Shown here in pieces: positions 6,153 through 9,586 of a stretch of DNA of 9,586 nt. The first letter of the stretch is position 1. Each line of letters starts with the position of its first letter. Both the position numbers and the translations under genes were made by a program. Origin of the DNA: RYN-433 sp036558265 (GTDB taxonomy: Bacteria > Planctomycetota > Phycisphaerae > Tepidisphaerales > Tepidisphaeraceae); contig DATBFY010000414.1 in the NCBI GenBank assembly GCA_036558265.1, positions 1 to 9,586 of the forward strand. Reading direction: 5' to 3'. The notes under the pieces are model-generated. The model was not told the origin of the DNA, did not search any database, and saw only the letters and a program-made list of their open reading frames with translations.

Positions 6153-6889
6153 AACAGCGTCTCCTTCGCGACCGCCTCGATGCAGGCGGGAACTTCATTC
6201 TTCGGCGAATTGACGATCGTCGAAACGGGGTGCGCGGTCATCTCGTCGGCCGGGTACGGGCAGAGCATCTTCTCAAGCTCCACCGCGTCCTCGTCCTTCG
6301 CGTCGAGCCAGCAACGATAGTCTTCCGGTGGGATGATCGCCGGCATCCGATCGTGGATCGGCTTCATCAGATCATTGGCCGCCGTCGTGATGATCGTGCA
6401 GGTGCGCAGCGTTTGACCTGTGTCAACCGTGGTGCGGCCGTCCTCAGAAGCAGCGGGGGCACCCCCACTCCCCTTCCACGTATCCCACAACCCCGCGAAC
6501 GCAAACGGCTTGCGATCCTTCATCTGCACGTACATCGGGATTTTCCCCCCCTTCTTCCCACCCGCCGGATCGGGCATCCACTCGTAAAACCCATCCGCGA
6601 TCACCAGGCACCGCCGCCTCTTGAGCAGATTTCGAAACGCAGGCTTCTCCGCCAGCGACTCCGCCCGCGCGTTGATCATCTTGTTGCCGATCGCCGGATC
6701 CTTCGCCCAGAACGGCACCAGGCCCCACACCAGGTGATCGAACTGCTCGGGATGATCGTTCGCGATCGCCAGCAGCGGCTGCGTCGGCGCGATGTTGTAG
6801 CGCGGCACCAAATCCGGCGGCCCGTGCTCGATCCACGGGAACTTCTCCAGCACGTCGGCAAGTCGAACAAGGGTGTACCGTCCACACAT
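6149..6889 (-). CDS. SRAP-family protein (YedK/HMCES-like abasic-site crosslinking protein)
   Basis: 246 residues. SRAP proteins shield abasic sites in single-stranded DNA by a covalent thiazolidine link through Cys2, exposed after removal of Met1. Here MCGRYT opens the protein as required, YNIAPTQ is at 31-37, MINARAES at 71-78 (Asn73), GFYEW at 100-104 (Glu103) and HDRMP at 179-183 (His179), covering the residues known to matter in Escherichia coli YedK. The glycine-, lysine- and serine-rich stretches 108-117 and 139-160 are loops longer than in short homologues. The start at 6889 is fixed by the catalytic Cys2. The stop overlaps the start of the YpdA-like gene by four bases. A perfect TATAAT lies 11 bases upstream of the ATG and no Shine-Dalgarno is present, so the mRNA probably has a leader of only a few bases. 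Confidence 0.95.
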   Translation of the reverse strand: MCGRYTLVRLADVLEKFPWIEHGPPDLVPRYNIAPTQPLLAIANDHPEQFDHLVWGLVPFWAKDPAIGNKMINARAESLAEKPAFRNLLKRRRCLVIADGFYEWMPDPAGGKKGGKIPMYVQMKDRKPFAFAGLWDTWKGSGGAPAASEDGRTTVDTGQTLRTCTIITTAANDLMKPIHDRMPAIIPPEDYRCWLDAKDEDAVELEKMLCPYPADEMTAHPVSTIVNSPKNEVPACIEAVAKETLF

Positions 6890-6900
6890 GTTGGGACGCG

Positions 6901-6906
6901 ATTATA
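6901..6906 (-). promoter_or_regulatory. -10 box of the SRAP/YpdA-like operon
   Basis: TATAAT read on the minus strand (6906-6901), 11 bases before the SRAP ATG. No convincing -35 is seen 16-18 bases upstream (best TTCGGG). RNA would start near 6894, leaving about 5 untranslated bases. Confidence 0.55.
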
Positions 6907-6994
6907 GGCAAACGGTCGCCCCAACCCGAACGTTCATCGTATCCCGCTTGCGGTTTCGCCCCGCCACCCTTGCAAAACGCCTCGTTCGACCGGA

Positions 6995-7000
6995 TATCCT
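6995..7000 (+). promoter_or_regulatory. Possible -10 box of miaE
   Basis: TATCCT (4 of 6 to consensus) ends 7 bases before the miaE ATG. TTGCAA (6970-6975) would be the -35 with a long 19-base spacer. There is no Shine-Dalgarno, only a run of C. Together with the SRAP promoter this makes the 118-base gap a divergent control region. Confidence 0.3.
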
Positions 7001-7007
7001 TCCCCCC

Positions 7008-7625
7008 ATGCGCGACGCCGACCTCCCCTTGCGCTACCAGACATCGCCCGACTGGGCGCGCGCCGTTCTCGACCAACCCCTCGAACTCCTCAACGACCAC
7101 GCGCACCTGGAGAAAAAGGCCGCCACCAATGCCCTCGAACTCCTTAACCGCTGGCCCGAGCCAACCCCGCCGGAAAACTGGGTCGCCGCCATGACCGCCA
7201 TCTCCCGCGACGAGGTCGAGCACCTCGCCGTCGTCTGCCGATTGCTCGCGCGCCGGGGCGGGCGGCTGACCAAATCCCACGCCAATCCCTACGCCGCCGA
7301 GCTCCACAGGCTCGTCCGCCGCGGCCAAGGCTCCGAAGAACTGGTCGATCGCCTGATGATCTCGAGCCTCATCGAAGCACGATCGTGCGAGCGCTTCGCC
7401 CTCCTGGCCGACGCGTGCGAAGATCCGGAATTGAAGAAGCTCTACGCCGGCCTATGGGCCAGTGAGCACGGCCACTACCGCACGTTCATCCAACTGGCCG
7501 AACAGATCCTCCCCGCCGACGCCGTTGCCAAGCGCTGGGACCAGATGCTCGACACCGAGGCCGACATCATCCGCCGCCAACCGCCGGGACCGCGGATGCA
7601 CAGTGGCGCGCCCACTGTGGCGTAG
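7008..7625 (+). CDS. miaE: tRNA-(ms2io6A37) hydroxylase MiaE
   Basis: 205 residues, within the family range. MiaE is a ferritin-like di-iron monooxygenase that hydroxylates the isopentenyl group of ms2i6A at position 37 of tRNA, after MiaA and MiaB have acted. Candidate iron ligands in the four-helix order are E35 (HLEKKAA), E69 and H72 (DEVEH), E123 (EARSCERF), and E153 and H156 (SEHGHY). The C-terminal RMHSGAP fits the HSG-P ending common in the family. The start at 7008 is chosen because the family's N-terminal region begins a few residues later and the upstream extension from 6873 overlaps the SRAP gene and looks non-coding. A palindrome (7599-7619) lies in the last codons. The gene converges on parE with only a few bases between. 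Confidence 0.92.
   Translation: MRDADLPLRYQTSPDWARAVLDQPLELLNDHAHLEKKAATNALELLNRWPEPTPPENWVAAMTAISRDEVEHLAVVCRLLARRGGRLTKSHANPYAAELHRLVRRGQGSEELVDRLMISSLIEARSCERFALLADACEDPELKKLYAGLWASEHGHYRTFIQLAEQILPADAVAKRWDQMLDTEADIIRRQPPGPRMHSGAPTVA
7599..7619. repeat. Palindrome in the last codons of miaE
   Basis: CACAGTGG (7599-7606) and CCACTGTG (7612-7619) pair perfectly over 8 bases with a 5-base loop. It covers codons of the conserved HSGAP ending and lies between two convergent genes. No T-run follows on either strand, so a terminator role is uncertain. Confidence 0.45.
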
Positions 7626-7633
7626 CGCCCGAA

Positions 7634-7934
7634 TTATTCCTCGCCGAAGATTCGTCCGAGATCACGAGCGCCGTGAATCACCCGCACGATTCTCCAAAGG
7701 CTTCGTGTTCGCGCGATAGACGATCAGGTACGAATAGACGCTCCAGAACCGCAATGAATCGTCTCCCGAGTCCTCGCGCACGTGGCCCATTCCCGGGAAG
7801 TCGGCGAGCATGCGCATCGCCGTGCGAAACTTCGACCGCACGCCCTTGACCACCTCGGGATTGCGTTCCCGGATGTACGCGAGGATTCGACGGACGTCCG
7901 TCGCCGCCGCGTTCGAAACGATGTAGCGCCCCAT
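7634..7934 (-). pseudogene. parE: ParE/RelE-type toxin with a one-base frameshift
   Basis: ParE toxins poison DNA gyrase and are neutralised by their ParD partner. The intact frame from ATG 7934 gives YIVSNAAATDVRRILAYIRE (residues 4-23), the central helix and RFWSVYSYLIVYR (62-74), all family-like. After LE at 80-81 the frame yields NRAGDSRRS and stops at 7662. Removing one T of the pair at 7690-7691 restores IVRVIHGARDLGRIFGEE and a TAA at 7634-7636, total 99 residues, the normal ParE ending (VIHGARD). So this is a very recent frameshift or a sequencing/assembly error; the visible frame would lack the final core strand and helix. The start is 9 bases after the parD stop, in a normal antitoxin-first operon. 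Family call sure; activity doubtful as sequenced. Confidence 0.88.
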
Positions 7935-7943
7935 GCCCTGCCC

Positions 7944-8243
7944 TTAAGCGGTCTTCCGGCCCGGCCTTGCGGCTTGTTCCTGGTCTTCCCGCTCCAGCTC
8001 GTCAAAGAACGCTTCGCCGTCCTGACACCTCCCCGCTTTGAGGTCGGCCAAGCCTTCGGCGATCTTCTCCCGAAATCCAGGGAACATCGCCTCGAACTCC
8101 TCGGTCGGGATCTTCGCCAGGCTTTCCTGCTGCATCAGCGCCGCGAGCGCGGCGTGAACGGCCTCCTCCGCGCTGGCAAATCGCCCGCTCGTCACCATCT
8201 GCTCGACCAATCGAGTTCGCTCGGGATCAAGCGTTACCTTCAT
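7944..8243 (-). CDS. parD: ParD-type ribbon-helix-helix antitoxin
   Basis: 99 residues. The N-terminal beta strand MKVTLDPE and helices (RTRLVEQMVTSGRFASAEEAVHAALAAL, to about 37) form a ribbon-helix-helix DNA-binding domain. The C-terminal part, REKIAEGLADLKAGRCQDGEAFFDELE (58-84), is the toxin-wrapping segment typical of ParD partners of ParE. Such antitoxins bind their own promoter together with the toxin. The start at 8243 is chosen because the strand motif begins right there and a -10 box sits 6 bases upstream; a frame extension to 8321 would run through that promoter. The toxin gene follows after 9 bases. Confidence 0.9.
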   Translation of the reverse strand: MKVTLDPERTRLVEQMVTSGRFASAEEAVHAALAALMQQESLAKIPTEEFEAMFPGFREKIAEGLADLKAGRCQDGEAFFDELEREDQEQAARPGRKTA

Positions 8244-8249
8244 GTTCCC

Positions 8250-8258
8250 AGTATACCA
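8250..8258 (-). promoter_or_regulatory. Extended -10 promoter of parDE
   Basis: On the minus strand TG-G-TATACT (8258-8250) is an extended -10 element ending 6 bases before the parD ATG, so transcription would begin at or beside the start codon. The box contains the palindrome GTATAC (8251-8256), a possible half of an autoregulatory operator. No -35 at the normal distance. Confidence 0.5.
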
Positions 8259-8303
8259 TGCCGCATCGTCTGCCGCGCCTTCAATATCCCCCCACCCCCG
8301 CGG

Positions 8304-8309
8304 TATAAC
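8304..8309 (+). promoter_or_regulatory. -10 box of the ThuA-domain gene
   Basis: TATAAC (5 of 6 to consensus), 26 bases before the ATG at 8336. The hexamer 17 bases upstream, TCAATA (8281-8286), is a poor -35. It points away from the parD promoter, with about 45 bases between the two -10 boxes. Confidence 0.4.
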
Positions 8310-8335
8310 CCTTGCCAACACACAGGAGACCCCGC

Positions 8336-9430
8336 ATGCGCTTCCTCCGCCGACTTTTGCCCTTTGCCCTTTGCCTTTTGCCTTCCCTCCCCGCCCTCGC
8401 CGCCGACCCCCAGCAGTGGCTCACCTTCGAAGGCAAGGATGGCCCGGGCAAGGGCAAGCACATCGTCCTGATCTCCGGCGACGAGGAATACCGCTCCGAA
8501 GAATCCATGCCCATGCTCGGCAAGTTGCTCTCTGAGCGCCACGGCTTCACCTGCACCGTCCTCTTCTCGATCGACCCCGCCACCGGTGAGATCAGCCCCA
8601 AGACCGCCAACAACATCCCCGGCATCGAGGCCCTCGACTCGGCCGACCTGCTCATCATCCTCACACGGTTCCGCGCCCTGCCCGACGACGCGATGAAGCA
8701 CGTTGACGATTACCTCAAGGCCGGCAAGCCCGTCATCGGCCTGCGCACCGCCACCCACGCCTTCAACGGCCTCAAGGGCGAATATGAGAAATACAACTAC
8801 GGTTATCACGGCGATCAGAAGGAATGGACACAGGGCTTCGGCCGCCTGGTGCTGGGCGAGACCTGGATCAGTCATCACGGCGCCCACAAGGACGAATCCA
8901 CCCGCGGCCTGTTCGCGCCCGGCGCCAAGGGCAGCCCCCTGCTCAACGGCATCGAGGACGGCGAGATCTGGGGCCCCACCGACGTCTACGGCGTCCGACT
9001 CCCCCTGCCCGGCGACTCTAAACCCATCATCCTCGGCCAGTCCGTCAAGCGCGCCGGCCCGCACATGAGCGACAAGCAGGACCCCTTCTTCGGCATGCGC
9101 CCGACCGACCGCGAACCCGCCCCCACCACCACCGACAAGAAGACCGGCAAGACCAACGACAAGAACAACCCCATGATGCCCGTCGCCTGGACCAAGAGCT
9201 ATCAACTCCCCGGCGGCAAGCCCGGGAAATCATTCACGACCACCATGGGCTCCTCGACGGATCTGACCAACGAAGCCCTCCGCCGCCTGATCGTCAACGC
9301 CGCCTATTACCTGCTCGACATGAAGGTCCCCGAAAAGGCCGACGTGACGATCGTCGGCGAATTCCACCCCAGCGCCTTCGGCTTCGACGGCCACCGCAAA
9401 GGCATGAAACCCGCCGATTACGCCAAGTGA
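8336..9430 (+). CDS. Secreted ThuA-domain protein
   Basis: 364 residues. The start at 8336 has a strong AGGAG (8324-8328) 7 bases upstream; an ATG at 8312 lies before that site and is rejected. Residues 1-23 form a Sec signal peptide: MRFLRR, a hydrophobic core LLPFALCLLPSLPA and a cleavage site near ALAA/D. The mature part is the ThuA (trehalose-utilisation-like, glutamine-amidotransferase fold) domain: HIVLISGDEEYRSEESMPML (42-61), SADLLIILTRFRALPD (102-117), a helix DDYLKAGKPVIGLRTATHAF (124-143), GETWISHHGAH (174-184) and the C-terminal RLIVNAAYYLLDM (317-329). This form is abundant in planctomycetes, often near sugar-degradation genes; enzymatic activity is not established. A polar linker (259-280, TTTDKKTGKTNDKNN) is probably a loop. 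The signal-peptide core is encoded by 7-base repeats. It appears monocistronic. Confidence 0.93.
   Translation: MRFLRRLLPFALCLLPSLPALAADPQQWLTFEGKDGPGKGKHIVLISGDEEYRSEESMPMLGKLLSERHGFTCTVLFSIDPATGEISPKTANNIPGIEALDSADLLIILTRFRALPDDAMKHVDDYLKAGKPVIGLRTATHAFNGLKGEYEKYNYGYHGDQKEWTQGFGRLVLGETWISHHGAHKDESTRGLFAPGAKGSPLLNGIEDGEIWGPTDVYGVRLPLPGDSKPIILGQSVKRAGPHMSDKQDPFFGMRPTDREPAPTTTDKKTGKTNDKNNPMMPVAWTKSYQLPGGKPGKSFTTTMGSSTDLTNEALRRLIVNAAYYLLDMKVPEKADVTIVGEFHPSAFGFDGHRKGMKPADYAK
8354..8381 (+). repeat. Four tandem 7-base units encoding the signal-peptide core, consensus CYTTTGC
   Basis: Units start at 8354, 8361, 8368 and 8375: CTTTTGC, CCTTTGC, then the same two in reverse order. They encode residues 7-16 of the ThuA protein (LLPFALCLLP). 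Because 7 is not a multiple of 3, each unit is read in a different frame, yet all frames give hydrophobic residues. Confidence 0.8.
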
Positions 9431-9458
9431 CCCGCGCGACACCGCACCCCCGTTTAGC

Positions 9459-9476
9459 CGGCCCGCCCACGGGCCG
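9459..9476 (+). terminator. GC-rich hairpin after the ThuA-domain gene
   Basis: CGGCCCG (9459-9465) and CGGGCCG (9470-9476) pair over 7 bases with loop CCCA, 28 bases after the stop, followed by CCTTCTC. The T-run is poor, so termination may be weak. Confidence 0.4.
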
Positions 9477-9485
9477 CCTTCTCAA

Positions 9486-9531
9486 GCCGCGTAGCGGCGT
9501 CAGAACATAGCCCCGGGCGCAAGGCCGGGGT
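9486..9531. repeat. Double-hairpin intergenic repeat
   Basis: GCCGC/GCGGC (9486-9490 with 9494-9498, loop GTA) and CCCCGG/CCGGGG (9511-9516 with 9525-9530) are joined by the phrase GTCAGAACATAG. Together with the hairpin at 9459-9476 they fill the gap between convergent genes. The AGCCCCGGGCGCAAG phrase recalls dispersed repeats of planctomycete intergenic regions; this is from memory and untested. Confidence 0.5.
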
Positions 9532-9553
9532 GCGCGCCAACACCGACCAGCAA

Positions 9554-9586
9554 CTATTCCACCGCCTCGATCCCCAGATCCTTCAC
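9554..9586 (-). CDS. Possible C-terminal end of a minus-strand gene (cut by window edge)
   Basis: Eleven codons entering from the right edge read VKDLGIEAVE and then TAG (stop at 9556-9554). The stretch uses normal codons and would converge on the ThuA-domain gene, with the hairpin cluster between them. Too short to identify; it may be chance. Confidence 0.35.
   Translation of the reverse strand: MKDLGIEAVE

Noticed and set aside
4957..6198. Minus-strand frame of 413 codons overlapping the YpdA-like gene
   Set aside because: Arg/Pro-rich shadow in another frame of the real gene, which shows two intact Rossmann motifs.
6928..6935. GAACGTTC palindrome upstream of the SRAP gene as a LexA (SOS) operator
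   Set aside because: The Gram-positive type LexA box needs CGAAC and GTTCG separated by four bases; here the halves touch, so it does not fit, although SRAP genes are sometimes SOS-linked.
6873..7007. In-frame ATG at 6873 as the miaE start
   Set aside because: It would overlap the SRAP gene and its promoter; the 45 extra residues are arginine-rich and unlike MiaE.
8240..9205. Long minus-strand open frame (321 codons) opposite the ThuA gene
   Set aside because: It is the antisense shadow of a well-supported gene; composition follows the codon bias of the plus-strand gene and it has no recognisable domain.
1..9586. CRISPR array, tRNA, rRNA, transposase or phage genes
   Set aside because: None seen: the tandem repeats have 7-base units without spacers, no cloverleaf was noticed by eye, and no integrase or transposase motif occurs in any frame read.

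Overview
The window is a high-GC bacterial chromosome segment with ten recognisable protein genes (two of them cut by the window edges or nearly so), no RNA genes, no insertion sequence and no CRISPR array. The style suggests Planctomycetota, perhaps Phycisphaerae-like: a secreted ThuA-domain protein of the type amplified in that phylum, an alanine-rich lipoprotein without a known family, long G+C-rich genes in small divergent transcription units, and dispersed palindromic intergenic repeats. This assignment is an inference from gene content and style, not from a marker gene.

Layout. Left block on the minus strand (1-2189): a glycine-zipper protein with its own strong intrinsic terminator, then a two-gene unit of a multi-spanning membrane protein and a GT39-like membrane glycosyltransferase that runs off the left edge. 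On the plus strand (2404-4896) come pheA, a fused chorismate mutase/prephenate dehydratase/ACT protein for phenylalanine synthesis, and a separate lipoprotein gene with its own promoter. A 206-base convergent gap (4897-5102) holds a nested palindromic element flanked by inverted arrays of 7-base units. On the minus strand (5103-6889) an SRAP-family protein (abasic-site DNA crosslinker) and a YpdA-like flavin oxidoreductase are translationally coupled through ATGA. Divergent from them is miaE (7008-7625, tRNA hydroxylase). It converges on a parDE toxin-antitoxin pair (7634-8243, minus) whose toxin carries a one-base frameshift. Divergent from parD is a secreted ThuA-domain protein (8336-9430). 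It is followed by a cluster of hairpins and possibly the last ten codons of another minus-strand gene.

The genes do not form one pathway; the window reads as ordinary chromosome with several small units. I did not find a new multi-gene system. The most notable points are: (1) a parE toxin with a single-base frameshift that hides an otherwise intact C-terminus; (2) three unrelated 7-base repeat arrays, one intergenic, one forming a loop inside the YpdA-like protein and one encoding the signal-peptide core of the ThuA protein; (3) at least four genes (pheA, SRAP, miaE, parD) with a -10-like box 6-11 bases before the start codon and no Shine-Dalgarno sequence, suggesting leaderless or near-leaderless mRNAs, next to genes with clear Shine-Dalgarno sites.
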